Source of the DNA: an uncultured Mucilaginibacter sp.
GTDB taxonomy: Bacteria > Bacteroidota > Bacteroidia > Sphingobacteriales > Sphingobacteriaceae
Reading direction: 5' to 3'
Assembly (NCBI RefSeq): GCF_946481715.1
Contig: NZ_CAMLOV010000059.1
Location: forward strand, 1-28,929
Length of the DNA stretch: 28,929 bases
In this document: positions 1-7,485 of the stretch, one piece after another
Position numbering within the stretch: the stretch's first letter is position 1
Layout: every line of letters begins with the position of its first letter
The notes under the pieces: generated by a model
The model's database searches: none
What the model saw: the letters and a program-made list of their open reading frames with translations, nothing else
Told to the model about the DNA's origin: nothing
Made by a program: the position numbers and the translations under genes

Positions 1-1218
1 GTCACCGCGCTTGCGGCCAACCTGGTAGGTGGCGCTTTTGCGTTTAAGCATAATACCCTCGGCTGTCATTGCGCGCGATTGCTCGCGCGTGGCTTCCAGT
101 TCTTCCCAGCTCTTGAATGGCACCAGTGATGATATCCTGAAAACATCCGGGTAAGGTGTTTCCTGCTGCAATTGTTCTAATATCAGCCTGCGTTCTGCCT
201 GTGTTTTTGTGCGGATGTCGTCGCCATCGTATTCCAGGCAATCGTAAGCTATGACCGCCACGGGGCTATCCGCCAATATTTTTTTGCTGAGGTTTTTACG
301 CCCGATGCGGGTTTGCAATACACTGAAGGGCATGGGTAAGCCGTTTTGAAAGCTCAAGATCTCACCATCCAGCACCGTGCCGTCCGGCAACGCATTTAAA
401 AATGGGTGCAGCTCCGGGAATTTCTCGGTGGCTAAATCCTCGCCGCGGCTCCAAATAAATATCTGACCGTCGCGTTTTATCATTTGGGCGCGGATACCAT
501 CCCATTTCCACTCCGCCTGCCAATCTTCTGCAGCACCCAGGGCAGCGCCGACTTCCTCTGCCGATTTCCGCTTTTCGGAAGTCTCCTGTATGGGATAAGC
601 CAAAAAAAAGGGATACGGGCGCGAGATATTATCTGCCGCGTTTTGCTCCTCTATTAACTGCGAATAAGTATAATCTTCCGGCATCCAACTGCCCATAATG
701 CGGTGGGTAAGGGCGGGGGCTTCTATCCCCGTAATATCCGCCAGCGCCTTTATCACCAGGCTTTGCGATACGCCCACGCGGAAGCTACCGGTAAGCAACT
801 TGTTGAACACAAAGCGTTCCTGGCTATCCAGCATCGCCCAGGATTCCATTAGCCAGAGTTTTTTCTCGCCCTCGGTTTTATCGGCAAGCGCGTTTATCTC
901 GGCAATCCACTCGGTTAAAGTTTTGCTGCTGCTGTTTTGGCTTTCGGGCATCAGCAGGCTCATTGTTTCGGCAAGGTCGCCCACTACATGGTAGCTTTCC
1001 TCAAAAAGCCAGACAGGGATATTGGATGCCTCCATTGCCCAGGTACGCACGAGGGTGGAATTGATCTGCCGCTTGGGCCTGCGGCCGGTGAACAGCGCCA
1101 GCATATGCATTTTATCAGTATCGGGTACGCCGTTGAAATAATCCTTTAGCACCTTAACTTTTTCGTTGGTTTTATTGGTTTCGTCTAATGAGAGGAAGAG
1201 CTGGGCGAAGGCTTTCAT
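1..1218 (-). CDS. ATP-dependent DNA ligase, ligase-associated repair type (partial, C-terminus off the left edge)
   Basis: Reading on the minus strand from ATG at 1218 gives 406 codons with no stop before the window edge, starting MKAFAQLFLSLDETNKTNEK. The N-terminal half (about residues 1-210) resembles the DNA-binding domain of ATP-dependent ligases. The adenylation motif KxDG is seen in EWKWDGIRAQ, with the nucleotide-accepting lysine at about residue 238 (codon 507-505). Later motifs DGEIL and EGIMLKR are also present. The enzyme should seal nicks by ligase-AMP and DNA-AMP intermediates. Its start overlaps the stop of the upstream exonuclease as ATGA (1218-1215), so translation is probably coupled. 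In Bacteroidota and Proteobacteria this ligase commonly sits with an exonuclease, a DEXH helicase and a phosphoesterase as a DNA-damage module; the last two would lie beyond the edge, which I infer. The OB-fold C-terminus cannot be seen. Confidence 0.93.
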   Translation of the reverse strand, partial: MKAFAQLFLSLDETNKTNEKVKVLKDYFNGVPDTDKMHMLALFTGRRPKRQINSTLVRTWAMEASNIPVWLFEESYHVVGDLAETMSLLMPESQNSSSKTLTEWIAEINALADKTEGEKKLWLMESWAMLDSQERFVFNKLLTGSFRVGVSQSLVIKALADITGIEAPALTHRIMGSWMPEDYTYSQLIEEQNAADNISRPYPFFLAYPIQETSEKRKSAEEVGAALGAAEDWQAEWKWDGIRAQMIKRDGQIFIWSRGEDLATEKFPELHPFLNALPDGTVLDGEILSFQNGLPMPFSVLQTRIGRKNLSKKILADSPVAVIAYDCLEYDGDDIRTKTQAERRLILEQLQQETPYPDVFRISSLVPFKSWEELEATREQSRAMTAEGIMLKRKSATYQVGRKRGD

Positions 1219-2333
1219 AGTACAGCCCCTCCAGCCCTCTCTAAATCGCCCCCGGTAGGAGAGACTTGAAAAGTATCAGTCGTTTCTAAAGACTCCTCCC
1301 CTTCCGGGGGAGGCTGGGTGGGGGCTGGCGCTTCTGTATCTTCCTCCTCGCCGCCATACAAGGTATGCACCTCATGTGCATCGAAACCTATCTCGCTCAA
1401 ATACCTGCTAAAAGATGCCGTATAGCCATGCGTTAAGTAAACGCTTTCGCAACCCGTGGCATCAATAGCGCTAACCAGCCCGTTCCAATCGGCATGGTCG
1501 GATAGTACAATGCCCCTATCCGCAGCGCGGCGGCGCTTGGCTCCGCGGATTGCCATCCAGCCACTGCAATACCCAAAACTGTAGGGTGCAAACTTGCGCA
1601 TCCAGGGCGTACCAACAGATGAAGGCGGCGCCAAAATAATACCCTTGCGCACTTCTTCTTTAGAAGAATCGAACGTTATGCGTTCTGTAGGATTCAATAC
1701 TACGCCGTTTCGGCGAAGTGCCTCGTTGGTGTTTTCGATTACGCCATGCGTGTAAACCTTTCCGTTATTTAAGTCGAGGTTTTGGAGGATTCGCTGTGCT
1801 TTGCCTAACGAATAGCCAACCACAACCGTGGCCACTCCATTTTGCAAATTGGTTTGCCACCATTTGTTCACGTCGGCAAATATCTGTGCTTGTGGTTTCC
1901 AGGTGTAAACAGGCATGCCAAAGGTACATTCCGAAATAAAGTGATGACATTTTACCGGTTCAAAAGGCGTAGAGATGCCATCATCCTCGGTTTTGTAATC
2001 CCCGGATACCACCCAAACCTCGCCCTTATATTCTACCCGTATCTGCGCCGAGCCTATAACATGCCCTGCAGGATGCAAAGATATCTGCACGCCGTGTTTG
2101 TTTACCGTTTCGCCGTATTCGATGGTACGCAGGTTGATATCGCCAAGGCGGTATAGCATTACCTCGCGCGAGAGATGGTGCGCCAAGTAATTTTTATGCC
2201 CGAAGTAGGCATGGTCGGCATGGGCATGGGTTATTACGGCGTCGTCCACAGGTTTCCATGGGTCGATGTAGAATTTCCCCTGTGCGCAGTAAATCCCGCT
2301 ATCCGTAAATTCGAGCAATGGTTTTTTTGGCAT
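1215..2333 (-). CDS. Ligase-associated DNA exonuclease (metallo-beta-lactamase / beta-CASP-like)
   Basis: 372-aa protein starting MPKKPLLEFTDSGIYCAQGK. The metal-binding motif HAHADH (HxHxDH) lies at residues 36-41. Further conserved histidine and aspartate sites are HPAGHVIGS, SGDYKTEDD, LSDHADW and YLTHGYT. This is the mRNA 3'-end processing/exonuclease type of metallo-beta-lactamase that travels with ATP-dependent ligases. It probably processes DNA ends before ligation. The next gene, a ligase, overlaps it by ATGA, so the two form a coupled pair. Homology to the family seems to finish at about residue 332 (HTLYGGEEED). The last 40 residues are a Pro/Glu/Gly-rich tail encoded by a GC-rich palindromic repeat, so the protein is longer than I would expect. 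There is a 42-bp gap to the ferredoxin gene upstream, occupied by a hairpin. Confidence 0.92.
   Translation of the reverse strand: MPKKPLLEFTDSGIYCAQGKFYIDPWKPVDDAVITHAHADHAYFGHKNYLAHHLSREVMLYRLGDINLRTIEYGETVNKHGVQISLHPAGHVIGSAQIRVEYKGEVWVVSGDYKTEDDGISTPFEPVKCHHFISECTFGMPVYTWKPQAQIFADVNKWWQTNLQNGVATVVVGYSLGKAQRILQNLDLNNGKVYTHGVIENTNEALRRNGVVLNPTERITFDSSKEEVRKGIILAPPSSVGTPWMRKFAPYSFGYCSGWMAIRGAKRRRAADRGIVLSDHADWNGLVSAIDATGCESVYLTHGYTASFSRYLSEIGFDAHEVHTLYGGEEEDTEAPAPTQPPPEGEESLETTDTFQVSPTGGDLERAGGAVL
1226..1327. repeat. GC-rich palindromic dispersed-type repeat inside the exonuclease 3' end
   Basis: On the minus strand the element begins CCAGCCCCCACCCAGCCTCC, continues with a CCTCCCCC-GGAA-GGGGAGG hairpin, has an AT-richer middle, and closes with GAGAGGGCTGG. 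The outer ends CCAGCCC and GGGCTGG are inverted repeats. From memory, similar 'CTCCCC...GGGGAGG / GAGAGGGCTGG' units are scattered between genes in Sphingobacteriaceae, but I could not check copy number. Here the unit is read in frame and encodes the exonuclease tail, stopping just before the ligase start codon. Confidence 0.6.
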
Positions 2334-2359
2334 ATGAGGTATAACCGCTTATGCCTCAT
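2334..2359. promoter_or_regulatory. 26-bp inverted repeat between ferredoxin and exonuclease genes
   Basis: ATGAGGTATAA at 2334-2344 pairs with TTATGCCTCAT at 2349-2359, with one mismatch and a 4-base loop. It abuts the exonuclease start codon (2333-2331) and sits downstream of the ferredoxin stop. On the minus strand it is not followed by a T run, so a terminator is unlikely. It could be an operator, or an mRNA hairpin that limits exonuclease translation. No TAnnTTTG box is seen in the 42-bp gap, which fits read-through from the ferredoxin gene. Confidence 0.4.
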
Positions 2360-2375
2360 TTTAGTTTTAACCGGC

Positions 2376-2693
2376 CTAATCCGCTTCCGGTATTTTAAAA
2401 AGGCAGCCTTCCAGCCGCTCGTCTACCCGCAACTGGCAAGAAAGGCGGAGCGTGTCATCCACAAAAGGCAGCGTATCTAAAATATCAAGCTCCGCATCGC
2501 TGATGGGCGGTAATTGCTCCATGCCTTTTAATACCTGGACGCGGCAGGTTGCGCATAGTGCCATACCGCCGCAGGTTGCCAGTATATCGTACTCGCTGGC
2601 TTTTAGTACTTCCATCAGGTTCAGGTTTATTCCTTCGGGTACTTCAACGGGCACTTGTGCACCGTCGCGGCCTTCTACAGTAAAGCTTATCAT
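2376..2693 (-). CDS. [2Fe-2S] ferredoxin, adrenodoxin/plant-type fold
   Basis: 105-aa soluble protein starting MISFTVEGRDGAQVPVEVPE. Cluster cysteines are Cys41, Cys47, Cys50 and Cys86, in CGGMALCATC and LSCQLRV. The C-x5-C-x2-C...C spacing is that of adrenodoxin-type vertebrate/bacterial ferredoxins, as opposed to C-x4-C-x2-C of plant photosynthetic ones. It should carry single electrons. Its start overlaps the stop of the ferredoxin-NADP reductase gene as ATGA (2693-2690), so the reductase and its likely acceptor are made together. The electron sink (for example an oxygenase, cytochrome P450 or Fe-S assembly step) is not in this window. An extra Cys97 is present and is probably not a ligand. 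Confidence 0.93.
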   Translation of the reverse strand: MISFTVEGRDGAQVPVEVPEGINLNLMEVLKASEYDILATCGGMALCATCRVQVLKGMEQLPPISDAELDILDTLPFVDDTLRLSCQLRVDERLEGCLFKIPEAD

Positions 2694-3697
2694 GCCAGTT
2701 CGGTTATGCCGTAAACGGTGGTGTATTTAAAGGTTAAACGCTGGTTGGGGTAAACATACTTAAACGCGCTTTGCGCCATCAGCGCCGCCTCGTGGAAACC
2801 ACATAATATCAGCTTCAGCTTACCGGGGTAAGTGTTGATGTCACCGATAGCGTATATGCCATCCACATTGGTGCTGTAGTCGCGGGTGTTTACCGTAATG
2901 GCGCTCATCTCTATATCCAGCCCCCAATCCACAATCGGGCCCAGCTTTGGGCTAAGTCCAAATAACGGAATAAAATTATCTGCAGGCAAATGAATAGTTT
3001 GGTTATTGTGCCCGGTAATACTCACTTGCTCTAAATGCCCTGCGCCATCCAATGCCACAACCCGTGATTTTAACAGCAGGCTTATCTTCCCGCTGTGGGC
3101 AAGTTCGGCAACTTTTTCGGCAGCATCTGGCGCACCCCTAAAGGTGTCGCCACGGTGTACCAGCGTTACTTTATTGGCAATATCTGCCAAAAATATGGTC
3201 CAGTCCAAGGCGGAATCACCGCCGCCGGCTATCACAATATTGCGCCCGCGGAATGCTTCAGGGTTGCGTACGGCATACATTACGCCCTTACCCTCAAACT
3301 CTGCAAGGCGGTCAACTTCCGGCTTGCGGGGCTCAAAGCAACCTAAGCCGCCGGCTATTACCACTACCTTGCAATTAATAAGGGTGCCTTCGTTGGTGCC
3401 TATTACCCAGGTACCATCGTCCAGCTTCTCCAGCGTCTCCACTCGTTCGCCAAGCGTATAACCCGGATGGAAGGGTGCTATTTGTTCCGATAGCTTATCA
3501 ACCAGTTCCTGCGCGTTTACCGTTGGGTAGCCGGGGATATCGTAAATGGGTTTCTGCGGGTATATTTCTGATAGCTGCCCGCCCGCCTGCGGCAGAGAAT
3601 CAATTAAATGGCAGTGCATTTTTAGCAGGCCTGCTTCAAAAACGGCAAACATACCAGTTGGCCCTGCGCCGATAATACCTATATCTGTAGTGATCAT
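2690..3697 (-). CDS. Ferredoxin--NADP reductase, thioredoxin-reductase-like (YumC type)
   Basis: 335-aa flavoprotein starting MITTDIGIIGAGPTGMFAVF. The FAD-binding GAGPTG is at residues 10-15, a second nucleotide-binding GGGDSA at about 158-163 with HRGDTFRG after it, and the FAD-contacting YAIGDIN near residue 285. The CxxC redox pair of true thioredoxin reductases is absent from the NADPH domain, which points to the ferredoxin/flavodoxin reductase branch. It should exchange electrons between NADPH and the ferredoxin encoded immediately downstream by an ATGA overlap. The MarR gene ends 11 bp upstream, so marR-fnr-fdx reads as one operon. Length and motifs look complete. Confidence 0.92.
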   Translation of the reverse strand: MITTDIGIIGAGPTGMFAVFEAGLLKMHCHLIDSLPQAGGQLSEIYPQKPIYDIPGYPTVNAQELVDKLSEQIAPFHPGYTLGERVETLEKLDDGTWVIGTNEGTLINCKVVVIAGGLGCFEPRKPEVDRLAEFEGKGVMYAVRNPEAFRGRNIVIAGGGDSALDWTIFLADIANKVTLVHRGDTFRGAPDAAEKVAELAHSGKISLLLKSRVVALDGAGHLEQVSITGHNNQTIHLPADNFIPLFGLSPKLGPIVDWGLDIEMSAITVNTRDYSTNVDGIYAIGDINTYPGKLKLILCGFHEAALMAQSAFKYVYPNQRLTFKYTTVYGITELA

Positions 3698-3708
3698 GGT
3701 GGTAATTA

Positions 3709-4143
3709 TTAAGATTCGAGGTTTTGATAAATTTTATTCAGTATCGTTTTTAGCTGCTCATAATCCTGCTCGGTAAGGTTCTCCCATGCCTTCATGCGGA
3801 TCTCATCCACCCGGGGCGAAAGTTCCAATAGGGTTGCTGTGCCCGCAGCAGTAAGGTGCACCGTGAAACTACGGCGGTCCTCTTTATGGGTAACGCGCTC
3901 TGTTAGGCCTTTTTTGCAAAGCAGATCGATGATGCGGGTAAGCGTTGGGTTGTCCTTCCCCGTTATTTCAGCGAGCTCTTTTTGTTTGAGGTATTTATCA
4001 TTATCCAGGCTTTTTAGTATAAGCCATTGGTCTACCGTTATGTCAAAATTTCCCGATGCGAATTTTTGCTGTGCATAACCCTTTACCCGGCGCGCGGTGC
4101 GGTCCAGCAGGTAAGAATAGCTATCAAATTTTTTATTTGTCAT
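3709..4143 (-). CDS. MarR-family transcriptional regulator
   Basis: 144 aa from the chosen start MTNKKFDSYSYLLDRTARRV. A start five codons earlier (ATG at 4158, MLIIS) is open. I prefer 4143 because a TAnnTTTG -7 box at 4168-4161 would place the transcription start near 4155, after the upstream ATG. The winged helix-turn-helix spans about residues 45-110: recognition region YLKQKELAEITGKDNPTLTR and wing HKEDRRSFTVHLT with the family-typical DRR. Flanking helices should form the dimer interface. The protein probably represses its own operon through the palindrome at 4136-4164 and controls the ferredoxin reductase/ferredoxin pair. The ligand is unknown; no cysteine is obvious in the sensing region for thiol redox control. 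Confidence 0.93.
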   Translation of the reverse strand: MTNKKFDSYSYLLDRTARRVKGYAQQKFASGNFDITVDQWLILKSLDNDKYLKQKELAEITGKDNPTLTRIIDLLCKKGLTERVTHKEDRRSFTVHLTAAGTATLLELSPRVDEIRMKAWENLTEQDYEQLKTILNKIYQNLES

Positions 4144-4164
4144 ACTAATTATTAGCATGACAAA
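4136..4164. promoter_or_regulatory. 29-bp palindromic operator over the marR start
   Basis: The half TTTGTCATACTAAT (4136-4149) and the half ATTAGCATGACAAA (4151-4164) are reverse complements at 13 of 14 positions around a central T. This is the size and symmetry expected for a MarR dimer site. It covers the marR start codon (4143-4141) and overlaps the end of the predicted -7 box, so a bound repressor would block its own promoter. The symmetry is seen directly; binding by this MarR is inferred. Confidence 0.75.
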
Positions 4165-4194
4165 GTTAAAATTAAATTACCAGAATAAAACAAA
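4161..4194 (-). promoter_or_regulatory. Bacteroidota-type promoter for the marR-fnr-fdx operon
   Basis: On the minus strand TTTG (4194-4191) is followed after 22 bases by TAACTTTG (4168-4161), a full match to the TAnnTTTG -7 consensus. Usual spacing is about 19-21, so the -33 element is slightly distant. The predicted start site falls inside the palindromic operator. Confidence 0.6.
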
Positions 4195-4225
4195 CTTGAG
4201 GCAAATAATTTTCGGGAACATCACA

Positions 4226-4263
4226 AAAATAAAACGCCCCGTTCGGGCTAACCAAACGGGGCG
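4226..4263 (-). terminator. Rho-independent terminator of the S41 peptidase gene
   Basis: On the minus strand CGCCCCGTT and AACGGGGCG (4263-4255 and 4243-4235) form a 9-bp GC-rich stem with an 11-base loop, followed by TTTTATTTTT. It begins 21 bases after the peptidase stop codon and separates that gene from marR. Confidence 0.9.
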
Positions 4264-4283
4264 TAAAAAACTATTGAAGGGCT

Positions 4284-6419
4284 TTATTTGATGATGGTGC
4301 TCACCTTGTTATCCAGGGTAAGGTAATCCGTAAGTATTTGCCCGGCTTCGCGTTTCAAAAAGTCAAGATCTTCGTTCTTTGGTTTTGCCTGCCCTTTGGT
4401 TAATGCGGGCAAGCCCAAGGCTACACGGCGCAGGTTATTTTGTTCAAAAGCCTTCTTCTCGTCAGCATCGCGCTGCTCTTTCAATTGAGCTTCGTTTAGG
4501 GTAACGCTTTTTTCCGCATCGCGTTTTTTCATTTCGGCAATATCCTGCAACAGGTATTTAAAGCTCTGGCTGCTGCTCATACGCTGGTCATGCAGTTTTT
4601 TAAGCTGTGGTATTACCGCAGTAAAGTCGCCCACTTTAGTGTAGTCTGTTTTAGGGATAACATCATAAGGCATAGCAGATGGCTCGGTATCCTCGCCGTA
4701 TTTATCCATCGGAATAACGGAAGGGAACTCGATATCAGGCAATACGCCTTTATGCTGGGTAGAACCGCCGCTGATGCGGTAGAATTTACCGATTGTTAAA
4801 TTTAACTGGCCAAATTTATTTTGGCTACCGGTGGCTACCGTGGTTGATTTGCCAACTAATTTTGCCAAACGCTCTTTTATTGACGGGCTGATCACCTCGT
4901 CCAAATCAATAATACGCTGTACCGAACCCTTGCCATAAGTTTGGGTGCCGATGATTAGGCCGCGGCCGTAATCCTGTATAGCGCCCGAGAAAATTTCTGA
5001 TGCCGATGCGCTGAACCTGTCAACTAACACGGCAAGCGGGCCACCGTAAGCGATTGCCGGATCGTCGTCTTTTTCCACTTCAACAGAATTGCGCGGGTCG
5101 CGCACTTGTACTACGGCACCGGTTTTGATAAACAAACCGGTAAGCTCGGTAGCTTCCATTAAAGAGCCGCCACCATTTTGACGAAGGTCTAACACTACGC
5201 CATCTACGCCTTCGCGTTTCAGGGTATCCAAAATCAGCCTAACATCGCGGGTGGTGCTTTTATAGTTGGGGTTGCCCGATTTATAATCAGCAAAATCCAG
5301 GTAAAAAGCAGGTACATTGATGATGCCTATTTTAACCGTTTTGCCATTATTGTTATAAGTACGTACCTCTCTTTTGGCAGATATATCTTTCAGGATAATT
5401 TTTTCGCGCACCAATTCCAATACTCTTGGCTTAACGGTTGCGCCTGTTCCTTTTGGCAATATTTGCAGGCGTACGGTAGTGCCTTTTGTGCCGCGGATCA
5501 AAGCGATCGCATTCTCTATCCTCCAGCCTACAACATCCTGAAACTCGCCTGTTTTGCCTTGCGCTACGCCAATAATGCGTTCGTCAACCGCTAATTGTTT
5601 GCTTTTATCAGCCGGGCCGCCAGGTACTATGGAAGTAACGGTTACATATTCGTTTTGCGATTGCAGCGTTGCGCCGATACCTTCCAGCGAGCGCGAAATA
5701 TCTATATTAAATGCAGCCGCGGCAGATGGGATAAAGTAATTGGTGTGCGGATCGATAGCGCCGGTGAACGAATCCATAAACACCTGGAAAACATCCTGGC
5801 TATTTAGTTTATTTGATTGCGAAAGCACATTGCTATAGCGTTTCTTAAGGGTCTCTTTATTAGCGTCCATCTCTTTGCCCGCCAGCTTAAGGTTCAGCAA
5901 ATCGTATTTAACGCGCTGTGCCCATTGCTCATGCAATTCATTGTCATTGGCGGCAAACGGTAGTTTCTCGCGGTCGTAAGTAAAGGTTTCTGTTTTTGTG
6001 AAATCAATCGGCTTACTTAATTGGACAAGCGAAAAATTCACATACTCGGTGTACCTTTTTTGAAACACGTTGAAGATGTAGAACACATGGCTCAGGTCGC
6101 CGTTCTTGATGTCATCATCCAGCACGGTTTTGTATTGCTCAAATTCCTTTACATCGCCTGCAGTTAAATAGTTGTGGTTCTCATCTATCTTCTTTAGGTA
6201 TTCGGTATAAATAATAGCCGAGATCGAATCGTTCAGCTCCACTTTTTTATAGTTGTACCCGGAGATAAGCCCGGCCACATGTTTCAAAATAACGCTTTGC
6301 TGTTCGTCGGGTTGCAGGTCGTTAGGGCCTGCTTTTTTCATGATGGCCGGTTTTGATGGTGCGGCATTGCAGGCCAGCGCAGCAGCTAAAACCAGCATTA
6401 AATAGAGTTTTTTAAACAT
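4284..6419 (-). CDS. Carboxy-terminal-processing (tail-specific) protease, family S41
   Basis: 711 aa from the preferred start MFKKLYLMLVLAAALACNAA, which gives a clean signal peptide; an ATG 14 codons earlier (6461) is open but would add an acidic leader. The cysteine in ALAC could be a weak lipobox. In order: an N-terminal helical region (about 30-220), a PDZ domain (about 240-330, SLEGIGATL and VPGGPADKS), and the S41 core (about 360-520). The core shows DLRQNGGGSLMEAT, the nucleophile serine in DRFSASASEIFSGA (about residue 472) and the general-base lysine in TYGKGSVQ (about 497). Their 25-residue spacing matches E. coli Prc. A C-terminal extension (about 570-711) follows. It should trim or degrade envelope proteins in the periplasm. 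Transcription appears monocistronic, bounded by hairpins on both sides. Confidence 0.93.
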   Translation of the reverse strand: MFKKLYLMLVLAAALACNAAPSKPAIMKKAGPNDLQPDEQQSVILKHVAGLISGYNYKKVELNDSISAIIYTEYLKKIDENHNYLTAGDVKEFEQYKTVLDDDIKNGDLSHVFYIFNVFQKRYTEYVNFSLVQLSKPIDFTKTETFTYDREKLPFAANDNELHEQWAQRVKYDLLNLKLAGKEMDANKETLKKRYSNVLSQSNKLNSQDVFQVFMDSFTGAIDPHTNYFIPSAAAAFNIDISRSLEGIGATLQSQNEYVTVTSIVPGGPADKSKQLAVDERIIGVAQGKTGEFQDVVGWRIENAIALIRGTKGTTVRLQILPKGTGATVKPRVLELVREKIILKDISAKREVRTYNNNGKTVKIGIINVPAFYLDFADYKSGNPNYKSTTRDVRLILDTLKREGVDGVVLDLRQNGGGSLMEATELTGLFIKTGAVVQVRDPRNSVEVEKDDDPAIAYGGPLAVLVDRFSASASEIFSGAIQDYGRGLIIGTQTYGKGSVQRIIDLDEVISPSIKERLAKLVGKSTTVATGSQNKFGQLNLTIGKFYRISGGSTQHKGVLPDIEFPSVIPMDKYGEDTEPSAMPYDVIPKTDYTKVGDFTAVIPQLKKLHDQRMSSSQSFKYLLQDIAEMKKRDAEKSVTLNEAQLKEQRDADEKKAFEQNNLRRVALGLPALTKGQAKPKNEDLDFLKREAGQILTDYLTLDNKVSTIIK

Positions 6420-6484
6420 ATCCTTTACAGTCGTTAAATCGGGGCTTTGGTGAAACATCAATACTTGTGCCTGTTTTAATTTGC

Positions 6485-6518
6485 TTTATAAAAAAAGAGA
6501 CAGCCACAAAGCCGTCCC
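6485..6518 (-). terminator. Probable terminator upstream of the S41 gene, for the TPR-like gene
   Basis: On the minus strand GGGACGGC (6518-6511) pairs with GCTGTCTC (6504-6497), two pairs being G-T, around a 6-base loop. It is followed by an uninterrupted T run from 6496. It lies about 100 bases after the TPR-like gene stop (6619) and about 66 bases before the S41 start at 6419. It could instead act as an attenuator in the protease leader. Confidence 0.6.
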
Positions 6519-6618
6519 GCTAATATATCGAATAACAATATTACAATAATGTTTTGGGTTGTTTTATTATACGACCCGCATTTTACGTAAATGTTACATA
6601 AACGCGGTTTTAAGAATT

Positions 6619-7236
6619 TTATTTTGATTTGGCTGGCTTATCCACGGCCTCGGCATACCGCAGCTCCGATTTTGAGAGCCAAACCTTGTTGCTTTTTACG
6701 TAGGCTATCTTTTTATCTATGGCCAATACATCGGCTGTTCGCCCGGTGGATATGGCAATATTTCGTGCTTCGGCAAGGTCCTGCTGCGCCTGCGCTAAAT
6801 CGCCAAGATCTGCCTTAATCAAGCCAAGCGCCATCAAGCTGCTGATGGTGTGTGCATAATCGCCCTGCATTTTTGAGAGTCGGATACTTTGCAGGTAGTA
6901 CCACTTAGCTTCCGAGAGGCGGTTCTCCATCACATACAATTGCGCCAACTCGCTAAAATTATAGCTGGCCATGGCGTACTCGCGGTAACGCATATGGTGC
7001 TGGGCCGACCGCATTACATCTTTTTCGCAAACCTGCAGGTTATAGGGGCTGCGCGCAACGGGCACAAAGGGCAGCTTTACTTTGGCAAGCGTAAACTTAG
7101 GGATACGCTTAACAGCGTTATTTTTGGGGCGGGTAATCAAAGCCAGCCTGGGGTGTTTTTTAAAGTCGCCGCGCCACCACTGCGCCGAGGCTGTGAGGTT
7201 AAAAGCGCAAAGGAGTACTAAAAAAAGGTATCTCAT
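6619..7236 (-). CDS. Small exported TPR-like protein of unknown function
   Basis: 205 aa starting MRYLFLVLLCAFNLTASAQW, with a signal peptide probably cut after SASA. The middle (about 35-75) is basic and proline-containing (KHPRLALITRPKNNAVKRIP). The second half (about 85-185) looks like two to three helical TPR-type hairpins, with YNFSELAQLYVMENRLSEAK, WYYLQSIRLSKMQGDYAHTI and ALGLIKADLGDLAQAQQDLA showing the usual small/large residue alternation. TPR proteins act as scaffolds, and this one should be periplasmic, but no partner is visible. It has its own good promoter (7309-7279) and a probable terminator, so it seems to be a single-gene unit next to the S41 protease. Confidence 0.8.
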   Translation of the reverse strand: MRYLFLVLLCAFNLTASAQWWRGDFKKHPRLALITRPKNNAVKRIPKFTLAKVKLPFVPVARSPYNLQVCEKDVMRSAQHHMRYREYAMASYNFSELAQLYVMENRLSEAKWYYLQSIRLSKMQGDYAHTISSLMALGLIKADLGDLAQAQQDLAEARNIAISTGRTADVLAIDKKIAYVKSNKVWLSKSELRYAEAVDKPAKSK

Positions 7237-7278
7237 TTAAGAATATTTCGCCCGGGTATAGTTAAATTAACTGGTATG

Positions 7279-7309
7279 TAAAGATACTACAAATATTAGG
7301 ATTTACAAA
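7279..7309 (-). promoter_or_regulatory. Bacteroidota-type promoter for the TPR-like gene
   Basis: On the minus strand TTTG (7309-7306) is separated by exactly 19 bases from TATCTTTA (7286-7279), which matches TAnnTTTG at 7 of 8 positions. It ends 42 bases before the start codon at 7236. Confidence 0.6.
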
Positions 7310-7485
7310 TGGCATGGTTTGGCGCTGATTTTTGTTTTTGTTTTGGAGAGAACGGCGGCTGCCTGGTTTTGGTATAAAAGGAACATTAATATTTGATAGG
7401 GCGTATAATTGCCCTTGCATTATTCAGAAAAAGAATAACTTAGCTTAAAGATGCACCCGTGCTCAACCAATTATAAGCCATTTCG

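Noticed and set aside
3006..3461. 151-codon plus-strand frame
   Set aside because: Antisense shadow of the ferredoxin reductase gene, which has all expected FAD and NADPH motifs.
2690..3697. Thioredoxin reductase
   Set aside because: Overall similar fold and GAGPTG/GGGDSA motifs, but the CxxC redox site is absent and a ferredoxin gene is coupled downstream.
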